Shown: positions 7,113 through 12,721 of the stretch, piece after piece
Position numbering within the stretch: the stretch's first letter is position 1
Layout: each line of letters opens with the position of its first letter
Source of the DNA: Methanomassiliicoccus sp. UBA6
Lineage (GTDB): Archaea; Thermoplasmatota; Thermoplasmata; Methanomassiliicoccales; Methanomassiliicoccaceae
Direction: 5' to 3'
Assembly: GCA_002508545.1 (NCBI GenBank)
Contig: DAVH01000058.1
Location: forward strand, 80,793-93,513
Length of the DNA stretch: 12,721 nt
Notes under the pieces: model-generated
Databases searched by the model: none
What the model was told of the DNA's origin: nothing
Seen by the model: the letters and a program-made list of their open reading frames with translations, nothing else
Program-made: the position numbers and the translations under genes

Positions 7113-7169
7113 TCATTGAGACCCCTGCGTAGATAACTCTATCGCGCCGAGCGAGATATCCGCGCATCG

Positions 7170-7637
7170 ATGATCGAGAACGAGTATCGCCCCATGGTCC
7201 CGGAGGACGCTGCCGAGGTGCGGGCACTGGTGGAGCGTACGGTGCGGGAATCGTACCACGGCGTGTACTCGGAGGCGGCCATCGAGTTCTTCGTCCGCTA
7301 CCACGGCGAGGACGAGATCAGAAGGGACATCGAGCAGGGGTTCAGCATCGTCGCCTGCGACGGGAGAAGGATCGTCGGCACGGCGACGCTGCGCGGCGAT
7401 TCGATCACCAGGGTGTTCGTTAGCCCCGAGAGGCAGGGGGAGGGCATCGGCGGGCGCCTGATGCGCGTGGTCCTCGACCGCGCCCGGTCGTCGGGGCTCA
7501 AGGCCGTCCGCCTGGACGCTTCACTGGTGTCGAGACGCATGTACGAGCACCTGGGCTTCACGGTCGTCGCCGACCGGGACCACGACCTCGGCGACGGCGA
7601 GACGCTGCCGTACCATGAGATGGCCCTTTTCCTCTAG
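7170..7637 (+). CDS. GNAT family N-acetyltransferase
   Basis: A 155-residue acetyl-CoA-dependent acetyltransferase. The core shows the GNAT order: beta strand R-R-I-V-G-T-A-T-L-R (66-75), V-F-V-S-P-E-R-Q-G-E-G-I-G at 82-94 with the pyrophosphate-binding R-Q-G-x-G-I-G loop (88-94), helix L-M-R-V-V-L-D-R-A, then L-D-A-S-x-x-S-R-R-M-Y-E-H-L-G-F at 115-130 with the conserved Tyr125 general-acid position. The substrate is not predictable. The ATG at 7170 is chosen; an AT-rich element near 7129-7138 lies 32-40 bases upstream and is shared with the divergent THUMP gene. The stop codon overlaps the APC permease stop codon in a shared CTAG, so the two genes are tightly convergent. Confidence 0.88.
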   Translation: MIENEYRPMVPEDAAEVRALVERTVRESYHGVYSEAAIEFFVRYHGEDEIRRDIEQGFSIVACDGRRIVGTATLRGDSITRVFVSPERQGEGIGGRLMRVVLDRARSSGLKAVRLDASLVSRRMYEHLGFTVVADRDHDLGDGETLPYHEMALFL

Positions 7638-8878
7638 TACTTGCCCGTCAGGAAGAACACCCCTGCCCCGGCAACGGTCATCAGCGCCGACAGGAGCACG
7701 ATCTCCCAGCTGAACTGGAAGAGCATGGCCACCGAGGTGAGCGAGCCGACGGCCGCGGACAGCACGTAGTTGCGGCCCATGTGCATCCCTTTCCGCGCGA
7801 ACTGGATGACCGACAGGTTCACCGCCAGGAAGACCAAGAAGATCGTGAAGTTGGCGACGTTGGCGGTGAGCTCGATGCCCCCGAGGAAGATGAACAGCAA
7901 CGAGGCCACGGTGGTGATGGCGATGGCCGACAGCGGCGTCCCCCGCCCCGGGTGGATGTTGGAGATGAAGCTGGGCAGGGCGGAGCGCACCGCCATACCG
8001 TAGGCGATGCGCGACGAGGCTATCAGGATGATGAGCACCGTGTTCGCGGTGGCCAGGAGAGCGATGGCCGAGAGGAGGAGCGATACCTCCTGGCCCGACG
8101 CGGCCAGGGCGACGTCGGAGAGCGGGGAGGCGGAGGTCGCAAGGTCCTGGTACGGAACGACGCTGACCACCGAGAGGGCCACCAGCACGTACAGCACCGC
8201 GGTGATCAGCAGGGACAGGACGAGCGCCAGGGGGATCGTCCTGGTGGGGTCCTTGGTCTCGTCGCCAATTTTGACAAGACCTTCGAACCCGATGAACGCG
8301 AAGAAGATCAGGCCGACCGCGGCGATGACCCCGGACGCTCCGCTGGGCGTCTCGAAGTAGTCGACGGTGCCCAGGAACCCGGCGCCCAGGAAGATGACGA
8401 TCACCACGCCCAGTAGCTCGATGGCGGTGAGGATGACGTTGACGATGAGGGATTCCTTGATCCCCAGGTAATTGATCACGGCCATGACGACGATGAGGAG
8501 GATGGCGCCCACCGCGACGGGTATGCTGGTGAGGCCGAAGAGGTAGCCGCCGAAGCCCTGGGCCACCGCAGATCCGGAGATAATGCTCGAGATCAGGACC
8601 AGCCATCCGACGAGGAAGGCCCAGAACCTGGAGCCGAAGGCCTGCTCCACGTACACATACTCGGCCCCGCTGGACGGCATCATGGAGGCCAGCTTGGCGT
8701 AGCTTAGACCGCTGAACAGCGCGATGCCGGCGGCGATGGCGAAGGACAGCCACACCGCGTTCCCCGCCACCCCGGAGGCCACCCCGATGAGGGCGTACAC
8801 CCCGGCACCCAGGATCGTGCCCACTCCGTAGGCGACCGCTCCGAACAACCCGATCTCCCTGCGCAGACCCTCGGCCAT
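7634..8878 (-). CDS. APC superfamily amino-acid permease
   Basis: A 414-residue integral membrane protein with about 12 predicted helices. TM1 holds the unwound substrate-binding segment G-V-G-T-I-L-G-A-G-V-Y at 18-28. TM6 carries F-F-A-F-I-G-F-E-G at 192-200, followed by the loop G-D-E-T-K-D-P-T-R-T-I-P (205-216), both hallmarks of APC transporters. It would import amino acids or related amines by cation coupling; the specificity is not readable. The ATG at 8878 is chosen because the box TATTTATC lies about 28 bases upstream, making a leaderless message; the open frame continues upstream but would overlap the divergent gene. It is near hgcAB but in its own transcription unit. Confidence 0.92.
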   Translation of the reverse strand: MAEGLRREIGLFGAVAYGVGTILGAGVYALIGVASGVAGNAVWLSFAIAAGIALFSGLSYAKLASMMPSSGAEYVYVEQAFGSRFWAFLVGWLVLISSIISGSAVAQGFGGYLFGLTSIPVAVGAILLIVVMAVINYLGIKESLIVNVILTAIELLGVVIVIFLGAGFLGTVDYFETPSGASGVIAAVGLIFFAFIGFEGLVKIGDETKDPTRTIPLALVLSLLITAVLYVLVALSVVSVVPYQDLATSASPLSDVALAASGQEVSLLLSAIALLATANTVLIILIASSRIAYGMAVRSALPSFISNIHPGRGTPLSAIAITTVASLLFIFLGGIELTANVANFTIFLVFLAVNLSVIQFARKGMHMGRNYVLSAAVGSLTSVAMLFQFSWEIVLLSALMTVAGAGVFFLTGKY

Positions 8879-8901
8879 CGCAACTTGTAACGAGCAACGA
8901 T

Positions 8902-8911
8902 GATAAATACC
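8902..8911 (-). promoter_or_regulatory. TATA box of the APC permease gene
   Basis: On the minus strand GGTATTTATC is centred about 28 bases before the permease ATG at 8878, the spacing for a leaderless archaeal transcript. On the plus strand the same AT-rich stretch (GATAAATACC) could help the divergent membrane-protein gene. Confidence 0.6.
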
Positions 8912-8956
8912 GCCAGGGTCGAGGCTTTTTCTAGTCCCATCAACATATGGGCCCCC

Positions 8957-9532
8957 ATGGTCACGGAAGCACCTTCGCCCCCTCTGCCGCTGGGCTGGTG
9001 GCACAGGGCGGTCGCCCGGGAGGCCGACCGCAATTCGATCGGGACGGGCGAGCGCATCGGCAACATCATCGGGATATTCTTCATCCTCCTGTTCTTCCTG
9101 ATCCTGCTGGACATACAGTTCAGCGGGGCTGGGTTCTTCACCGACGGCTTCGGACCATTGGAGATGGCGCTGCTGTACGGCTCCCTGCTCTACGGCGTCT
9201 TCCCCTCGCTCCTGCGCGCGTTCACCGCCAACCGGAACCTCGGCCGGCTGGCCGATATCATCGGCTCGGTGATATTCGTCGTCGCCGCCAGCTATCTGCT
9301 CGCGGTGTTCCCGTTCGACGTGCCCTCGCTCCTGGACTACCTGTTCGGGTCGGCAAGCGAGGCGTTCTTCTGGGTCACCAACGAGCTGATGAGGACGGTG
9401 CTGCTGCTCGCCATCATCGTCTCGGTCATCTCGGCCGCGTACAACGTCGTGCTTTACCTGGCGGTCAGGGACGCCCTCAGCGGCCGGCGGGTGGAGGGGA
9501 CGGCCCAGCACCCCGGGCCCGGTCCGCTCTGA
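8957..9532 (+). CDS. Four-helix integral membrane protein, unknown function
   Basis: A 191-residue protein with four clear hydrophobic segments: N-I-I-G-I-F-F-I-L-L-F-F-L-I-L-L; M-A-L-L-Y-G-S-L-L-Y-G-V-F; I-I-G-S-V-I-F-V-V-A-A-S-Y-L-L; and V-L-L-L-A-I-I-V-S-V-I-S-A-A-Y. A Pro-rich cytosolic N terminus with W-W-H-R and a short polar C terminus flank them. I do not recognise a family. The ATG at 8957 is preferred over the first ATG at 8900, because that one lies inside the divergent permease promoter. It converges on hgcB with four bases between stop codons, so it is a neighbour of, not part of, the mercury-methylation operon. Confidence 0.75.
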   Translation: MVTEAPSPPLPLGWWHRAVAREADRNSIGTGERIGNIIGIFFILLFFLILLDIQFSGAGFFTDGFGPLEMALLYGSLLYGVFPSLLRAFTANRNLGRLADIIGSVIFVVAASYLLAVFPFDVPSLLDYLFGSASEAFFWVTNELMRTVLLLAIIVSVISAAYNVVLYLAVRDALSGRRVEGTAQHPGPGPL

Positions 9533-9536
9533 CCCG

Positions 9537-9851
9537 TCACCGCCCGCAGCAATCGGGGCCGCAGGTGACCTCCTTGCTGCCGGTGAGCGCCGCCTTGATC
9601 ATCGCCGCGGCGCAGCCCACCCCCGACTCCACTTGGACCGCCCCGGTCGGGCAGTTGAGCTGGCAAGCACCGCATTCCATGCACCTCTCCGGCTGGGAGA
9701 GGACCGCTCTCTTCTCCCCCTGGCGGAACACGCCGTGGGGGCACACCTCCGAGCACCGCCCGCAGTTGATGCACCTTCCAGGCATGTACCGCAGGGTGTT
9801 GATCCCGTTGTCATCGACCTTGTCGGCCGCCACCATCGGTATGTCCAACAT
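9537..9851 (-). CDS. hgcB: Mercury methylation ferredoxin HgcB
   Basis: A 104-residue bis-[4Fe-4S] ferredoxin. The first cluster motif is C-I-N-C-G-R-C-S-E-V-C-P (Cys27, 30, 33, 37) and the second C-M-E-C-G-A-C-Q-L-N-C-P (Cys57, 60, 63, 67). Downstream is an extra Cys80 (V-G-C-A-A), corresponding to the single conserved cysteine of HgcB. The C terminus is C-G-P-D-C-C-G-R, with the vicinal Cys101-Cys102 pair typical of HgcB and thought to handle Hg(II). HgcB reduces the HgcA corrinoid and probably hands over mercury. Its ATG overlaps the hgcA stop by one base (TGATG), so the two are translationally coupled. The terminal Cys pair, and direct pairing with hgcA, separate it from ordinary ferredoxins. 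Confidence 0.96.
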   Translation of the reverse strand: MLDIPMVAADKVDDNGINTLRYMPGRCINCGRCSEVCPHGVFRQGEKRAVLSQPERCMECGACQLNCPTGAVQVESGVGCAAAMIKAALTGSKEVTCGPDCCGR

Positions 9852-10828
9852 CACAGCCACCCCGTCTCGATCATCAGCGTCGTCGCCATCAGGGCGCCCC
9901 CGACCACCAGCATCGCCACCATGATGGGCACCCACCGGAATATCTCCTTTTTGACGCCGGTCCTCGAGGTGTAGGTGGAGCAGCCGGTGAAGTTCAGCCC
10001 GAAGTACCCGACCACCGGGGCGATCAGGAGGATTATGGCTGCCGCGAAAGATGCCGCCGTCCAAAGCGATGCGCCGCTCCCCGCGTGCAGATACGCGAAC
10101 GGGAGCGCGAGCACCGCGCCTAGCACCAGGCCCTTGGAGGTGAAGTCCTTTGTCGGGAGGAAGGGGAGCAGCAGGGGGAACAGCACCGTTCCCCCGAGGA
10201 CGGCCGCCACCGCCATCATCATCGCTCCCGCACCGCCAGCGATGTACAGCAGTATCATCGCCGGCAGGAGGTACCTCAGAGATTGGATGACCTCCACCGG
10301 CACCAGGACGGCGCGGTCCCGGAGGGGGAAGGCCACCCTCCTCATCTCCGCGGTGGCCTCCCCGCGCCTCAGGTACTCGGGGATGTCGGCCGCCCTCACC
10401 GGCCCGTACTCCACGGTGAACCCGGTCTCCTTCTTCACGACATGAGCGGCCACCCCTGGTGCCCCAAGCTGGGGCAGCATCAGCCGGCGGTGATCGACCT
10501 GCTCCGCCAGCCCGGTGCTCCTGACCTTCGCCACCAGCTCCTCGGTGCCGAAGGTACCTTTTCCCGCTGCGCACCACACGTTCACGCCCTTGGTATCGAG
10601 GACCAGTATGAAGGCGTCGATCCCCCGGAGCGAGGTCCTAAGGGCATCGAAGCTCAAGGTGTAGTTCGCGGACACGAAGACCGGGGAACTCCTCGACGGC
10701 GACCCCAGCCGGTAGAGGCCGGGAGCGACGAGGTGCTGCATGCGGCGATACCCTAACCTCGCCTGGACGTGGTCCCAGCGGTCGCGGGAGGTGAGCTCGG
10801 AGGTCGCCGTAGCGATGCCTTCGCCCAT
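9851..10828 (-). CDS. hgcA: Mercury methylation corrinoid protein HgcA
   Basis: A 325-residue membrane-bound corrinoid protein that transfers a methyl group to Hg(II). The diagnostic cap-helix motif N-V-W-C-A-A-G-K-G-T-F is at residues 83-93, with Cys86 as the expected cobalt ligand. The N-terminal corrinoid domain spans about 45-170 (V-F-V-S-A-N-Y-T-L-S-F at 50-60, L-P-Q-L-G-A-P-G at 118-125). About five transmembrane helices follow between 180 and 320, with the conserved G-L-N-F-T-G-C-S-T-Y-T-S at 277-288. It resembles the CFeSP (CdhD-type) corrinoid fold, but the Cys cap motif and the membrane domain make it HgcA and not an acetyl-CoA pathway subunit. The ATG at 10828 has GAGGT just before it and lies one base after the stop of the AbrB-type gene. 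Confidence 0.97.
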   Translation of the reverse strand: MGEGIATATSELTSRDRWDHVQARLGYRRMQHLVAPGLYRLGSPSRSSPVFVSANYTLSFDALRTSLRGIDAFILVLDTKGVNVWCAAGKGTFGTEELVAKVRSTGLAEQVDHRRLMLPQLGAPGVAAHVVKKETGFTVEYGPVRAADIPEYLRRGEATAEMRRVAFPLRDRAVLVPVEVIQSLRYLLPAMILLYIAGGAGAMMMAVAAVLGGTVLFPLLLPFLPTKDFTSKGLVLGAVLALPFAYLHAGSGASLWTAASFAAAIILLIAPVVGYFGLNFTGCSTYTSRTGVKKEIFRWVPIMVAMLVVGGALMATTLMIETGWL

Positions 10829-10829
10829 C

Positions 10830-11090
10830 TTACCTCTCCTCGAGGAGCGGCCCGAAGCGGTCCTTCATCGTCACCATCAGGTCCTGGGCCTTGAACATGT
10901 AGAGGCAGCACACCTTCCCGTGGCGCTCCTTGGTGACCACCGCCAGCTTATCGCCCGGACCGAGCCCGAACCTGTCTCGTATCGCTTTGGGCAGAATGGT
11001 CTGCCCCCGCTCGTCCACGCTGATGATGGCCTCGACCTTCAGCTCCTCGGGCGCGCCGCACTCGTCGACCGCCTCCTTTTTCCTGCCCAT
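10830..11090 (-). CDS. AbrB/SpoVT-type DNA-binding protein, first gene of the hgcAB operon
   Basis: An 86-residue protein whose central part (about residues 22-55) is a SpoVT/AbrB swapped-hairpin DNA-binding domain: I-S-V-D-E-R-G-Q-T-I-L-P-K-A-I-R-D-R-F-G-L-G-P-G-D. It has Cys11 and a vicinal Cys61-Cys62 pair (G-K-V-C-C-L-Y). Its stop codon ends one base before the hgcA ATG (TAA-G-ATG), so it is co-translated with hgcA and hgcB. An autoregulator of the operon is the obvious role, and the vicinal cysteines suggest it might sense thiols or metals, but that is inference. I recall that such proteins next to hgcAB are sometimes labelled HgcAB-associated (HgcC) in reference annotation, but I cannot confirm it. 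The start ATG follows TGAGGCGG. Confidence 0.88.
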   Translation of the reverse strand: MGRKKEAVDECGAPEELKVEAIISVDERGQTILPKAIRDRFGLGPGDKLAVVTKERHGKVCCLYMFKAQDLMVTMKDRFGPLLEER

Positions 11091-11111
11091 GACCGCCTCA
11101 TCGCTGATGGA

Positions 11112-11125
11112 GAATATGAATTTTC
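11112..11125 (-). promoter_or_regulatory. Candidate TATA region for the AbrB-hgcAB operon
   Basis: The minus strand reads GAAAATTCATATTC about 28 bases upstream of the AbrB-type ATG at 11090, the most AT-rich element at the right distance. An alternative is the stronger GATATAAATC (11171-11180), which would give an approximately 60-base leader. Confidence 0.4.
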
Positions 11126-11154
11126 TGATTTCTCTGAATATCCTGAACGTTCAG
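11125..11154. promoter_or_regulatory. CTGA repeats and palindrome CTGAACGTTCAG between the divergent regulators
   Basis: CTGAACGTTCAG at 11143-11154 is a perfect 12-base palindrome. CTGA also occurs at 11125-11128 and 11134-11137, so three copies sit nine to ten bases apart on the same helix face. The array lies between the AbrB-hgcAB start and the Lrp-type gene start, where either regulator could bind and act on both directions. Confidence 0.5.
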
Positions 11155-11170
11155 ACCCATGGAAAGATGA

Positions 11171-11178
11171 TTTATATC
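11171..11178 (+). promoter_or_regulatory. TATA box of the Lrp-type regulator gene
   Basis: TTTATATC is an excellent archaeal TATA box, centred about 29 bases before the ATG at 11203, which fits a leaderless or nearly leaderless message. A GGTGA at 11194-11198, four bases before the ATG, would lie at the very start of the transcript. Confidence 0.65.
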
Positions 11179-11202
11179 GCGCTATACCTCCCCGGTGAAG
11201 CT

Positions 11203-12114
11203 ATGGACGAGACCGACGTGGCCCTGTGCCGACTGCTGATCTTCAACTCCCGCATGCCCTACTCCGAGCTGGCCAAGGCTCTCGGCATCAGCGTCCAGAG
11301 CGCTCACCGCAGGGTGCAGGACCTCATCGCCAGCGGAGTGATATCCGGCTTCCCCGCCGCGTTCACCACGCGGGCCTACCGCTCGACCTGGGTGCTCGTG
11401 CACGGCCGCTCCGAGGCGGCATCGATGAACGGTGTGCTGGACGCGCTCGAGAGGGAGAGGGAGATGGACATGGCCATGGTGGCCTCCGGGAACTACCTCT
11501 ACATCGCCGGTTCGGTCATGGACCCCGGGAAGATCAACAGGTTCACCTCCTCGGTCATCAAGACGGCCAAGCTGTCCCGCCCCCAGGTCGGCATCGTGTA
11601 CAACCCCGCGCTCATGGACGTGGAGGACGAGGCGATCATCTACCCGATGGACGTGAAGATCGTCGCCGCGCTCAAGAACGATTCCAGGAGGCCGGTCACG
11701 GAGGTGGCCAAGGAGCTGGGGGTGGCGCCACGGACGGTCACCCGGCACATCGACCGCCTGCTGAAGGCGAACCTCGTCCACTTCGCCATCGGGTGGCATC
11801 CCCAGATGTCCGGGGACATCGTCACCGCCCTGCACCTGAAGGTGCGCAGGGACCGGGACCGGGAGCAGGTCGCCGCCGCGCTGGTGAGGCGCCTGGCCAT
11901 GCGGGAGATCATCACCTACAGCTTCAGCGACCACCCGGAGTCCATGATCTGCATGGCCTGGTCGCCCACCATCCTCTCCCTGAACCAGTTGGTCAGGGAG
12001 CTGGAGGACGACCGCGTTTACGAGGAGGTCGTCCCCAACGTCATCTTGGACGCACGCTACTACGAGGGGATCAAGGGGACCGACCCTCCCGTGAGCTACA
12101 AGGCCAGCGTGTAA
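11203..12114 (+). CDS. Duplicated Lrp/AsnC-type transcriptional regulator
   Basis: A 303-residue protein with two winged-helix modules. The first, residues 1-50, is an AsnC-type HTH (D-V-A-L-C-R-L-L-I-F-N-S-R, then S-V-Q-S-A-H-R-R-V-Q-D-L). It is followed by an effector-type domain to about 140. The second, residues 149-195, is another (D-V-K-I-V-A-A-L-K-N-D-S-R-R-P, then R-T-V-T-R-H-I-D-R-L-L), with a second alpha/beta domain to the end. Ordinary Lrp proteins are about 150 residues, so this is a tandem fusion that could act like a built-in dimer. It diverges from the AbrB-hgcAB operon across 112 bases and is a natural candidate regulator of it, besides itself. The ATG is fixed by the TATA box and GGTGA. 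Confidence 0.88.
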   Translation: MDETDVALCRLLIFNSRMPYSELAKALGISVQSAHRRVQDLIASGVISGFPAAFTTRAYRSTWVLVHGRSEAASMNGVLDALEREREMDMAMVASGNYLYIAGSVMDPGKINRFTSSVIKTAKLSRPQVGIVYNPALMDVEDEAIIYPMDVKIVAALKNDSRRPVTEVAKELGVAPRTVTRHIDRLLKANLVHFAIGWHPQMSGDIVTALHLKVRRDRDREQVAAALVRRLAMREIITYSFSDHPESMICMAWSPTILSLNQLVRELEDDRVYEEVVPNVILDARYYEGIKGTDPPVSYKASV

Positions 12115-12126
12115 GGGCGATCGCCC
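12115..12126 (+). terminator. Short palindrome after the Lrp-type gene
   Basis: GGGCGATCGCCC starts right after the TAA stop and can form a 4-bp stem with a GATC loop. Some T residues follow (ATTTCTTTA, 12135-12143) but no clean run, so this is only a weak terminator candidate. The T-rich part also overlaps the likely TATA element of the next gene. Confidence 0.3.
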
Positions 12127-12138
12127 TGCGGGTCATTT

Positions 12139-12146
12139 CTTTATCG
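12139..12146 (+). promoter_or_regulatory. Possible TATA element for the membrane protein/flavodoxin operon
   Basis: CTTTATCG lies about 115 bases before the ATG at 12257, which would give a leader of about 90 bases. In that leader GGACGGA and TCCGTTC (near 12165-12195) could form a 7-bp hairpin with one G-T pair. No better promoter is seen closer to the gene. Confidence 0.35.
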
Positions 12147-12256
12147 CGCGCGGTTGAAAACTTGGACGGAAAAGGGCCTCCACGGACATCCGTTCAATCC
12201 CGCCGTTGACGGAAAAAGAAGAGGAAGACGGACCTCTGAGGTTCAAGGTGAAATCA

Positions 12257-12670
12257 ATGGAACTCAGAACCAACCTCGGAATGAAGCTCGTGGTCCTCCT
12301 ATCCCTCATCCAGGGGGTCTTGAGGACCTACTTCGGACTGGCCGGCATGGGCACGTTCGGCATCGCCGCGAAAGATCAGGTGATGGCACTGGTCGAGACC
12401 CCGGTGTCCAACGAGATGCTGATGATCGCCGCTCCCTTCCTCCTGCTCGGACTGTTCGGCCTCGCCGCTACCGCCGGCCTCGTGATGAAGAGACCGTCGG
12501 GCATCTACGCCACCATGATCGTCTCCGTCGCCACCATCCTCTACGATGCCTGGGCGGTCCTGGCCATCCAGTCGTCGGCCGTGATCGGCCTGGTCGTACC
12601 GGTGACCTGCATCGTCTACCTGGCGGTCCGGAAGGACGCGTTCCAGGCCCGCAAGGCGGTGAGGGCGTGA
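12257..12670 (+). CDS. Small four-helix membrane protein, unknown function
   Basis: A 137-residue protein with about four hydrophobic segments (residues ~8-30, 54-77, 83-103, 107-124) and a basic C terminus (R-K-D-A-F-Q-A-R-K-A-V-R-A), likely cytosolic. No family is recognised. The ATG at 12257 is chosen because AGGTGA lies five bases upstream; an in-frame TTG at 12206 would add a charged, less plausible N terminus. Its stop overlaps the GTG start of the flavodoxin-domain gene (GTGA), so the two are coupled, suggesting a membrane partner for a flavoprotein. This link is inference. Confidence 0.75.
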   Translation: MELRTNLGMKLVVLLSLIQGVLRTYFGLAGMGTFGIAAKDQVMALVETPVSNEMLMIAAPFLLLGLFGLAATAGLVMKRPSGIYATMIVSVATILYDAWAVLAIQSSAVIGLVVPVTCIVYLAVRKDAFQARKAVRA

Positions 12671-12721
12671 GGGCCCTGGTCGCGTTCGGCACCAAGTACG
12701 GGTCGACCGCCCGCCTCGCCG
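12667..12721 (+). CDS. Flavodoxin-domain protein, N-terminal fragment (cut by window edge)
   Basis: Only 18 codons are visible, beginning at a GTG that overlaps the previous stop codon. The peptide reads M-R-A-L-V-A-F-G-T-K-Y-G-S-T-A-R-L-A, a first beta strand followed by the FMN phosphate-binding loop (G-T-K-Y-G-S-T-A) of flavodoxins and of HemG-like protoporphyrinogen oxidases. The function within the flavodoxin group cannot be decided from this fragment. Confidence 0.7.
   Translation, partial: MRALVAFGTKYGSTARLA

Noticed and set aside
7634..7637. In-frame TAG stops as possible pyrrolysine codons (HTH_10 regulator, GNAT, permease all end in TAG)
   Set aside because: Read-through would extend into sequence antisense to the convergent neighbour genes, and all three proteins already have full family length.
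7521..9511. Long minus-strand frames in and upstream of the permease gene
   Set aside because: One is a Gly/Arg/His-rich frame shadow of the permease. The other is an upstream extension of the true permease frame that would run antisense through the divergent membrane-protein gene; the TATA box supports the ATG at 8878.
9851..10828. Acetyl-CoA pathway corrinoid subunit (CdhD/AcsD)
   Set aside because: The cap helix has the Cys motif of HgcA, the protein has a C-terminal membrane domain, and an HgcB-type ferredoxin follows directly.

Overview
The window looks like a piece of the chromosome of a methylotrophic methanogenic archaeon. My best guess is the Methanomassiliicoccales (Thermoplasmatota). 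The reasons are: methanogen-type corrinoid proteins with a zinc-type URO-D methyltransferase; a Bat-type HTH_10 regulator and a Tan1-like THUMP protein, both archaeal families; TATA boxes about 25-30 bases before several start codons (leaderless genes); GGTGA-type ribosome sites; and GC-rich coding sequence. The order-level placement is inference; no rRNA or tRNA gene is present to confirm it.

Left part (1-3346): the first 28 codons of a hydantoinase/oxoprolinase-type ATPase on the minus strand diverge from a Bat-type (HTH_10) regulator. A minus-strand operon follows, made of a minimal CobW-type GTPase, an unrecognised 154-aa histidine-containing protein and a seven-cysteine zinc-ribbon protein. 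Before it lies a bacterial-type RsuA/RluB pseudouridine synthase.

Middle part (3419-6180): a methyl-transfer module, all on the minus strand. A corrinoid protein and a URO-D family methyltransferase form one operon (6065 to 4299). A second, closely related corrinoid protein stands alone under its own promoter (4114 to 3461). Both promoters carry the same ATTAATACT box, and a perfect 17-base palindrome lies just upstream of the operon's box. The substrate cannot be read from the sequence. Positions 6066-6373 hold no confident gene but contain promoters, the palindrome, hairpins and a tRNA T-arm-like motif.

Right part (6374-12721): a small charged leaderless ORF, a THUMP protein, a GNAT acetyltransferase, an APC amino-acid permease and a four-helix membrane protein lead to the most notable locus, the mercury-methylation pair hgcA-hgcB. 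HgcA has the N-V-W-C-A-A-G-K-G-T-F cap-helix motif and a C-terminal membrane domain. HgcB has two 4Fe-4S motifs and a terminal Cys-Cys pair. The pair is preceded, one base upstream, by an AbrB-type regulator with its own vicinal cysteines, and the whole operon diverges from a duplicated Lrp/AsnC-type regulator across a 112-bp region with CTGA repeats and a 12-bp palindrome. The window ends with a four-helix membrane protein overlapping the start of a flavodoxin-domain protein.

The region is rich in corrinoid biology: two MtaC-type corrinoid proteins, a Zn methyltransferase and the corrinoid protein HgcA, with a CobW-type metallochaperone GTPase close by. The hgcAB operon with its two regulators, and the GTPase/His-protein/zinc-ribbon cassette, are the parts most worth following up.
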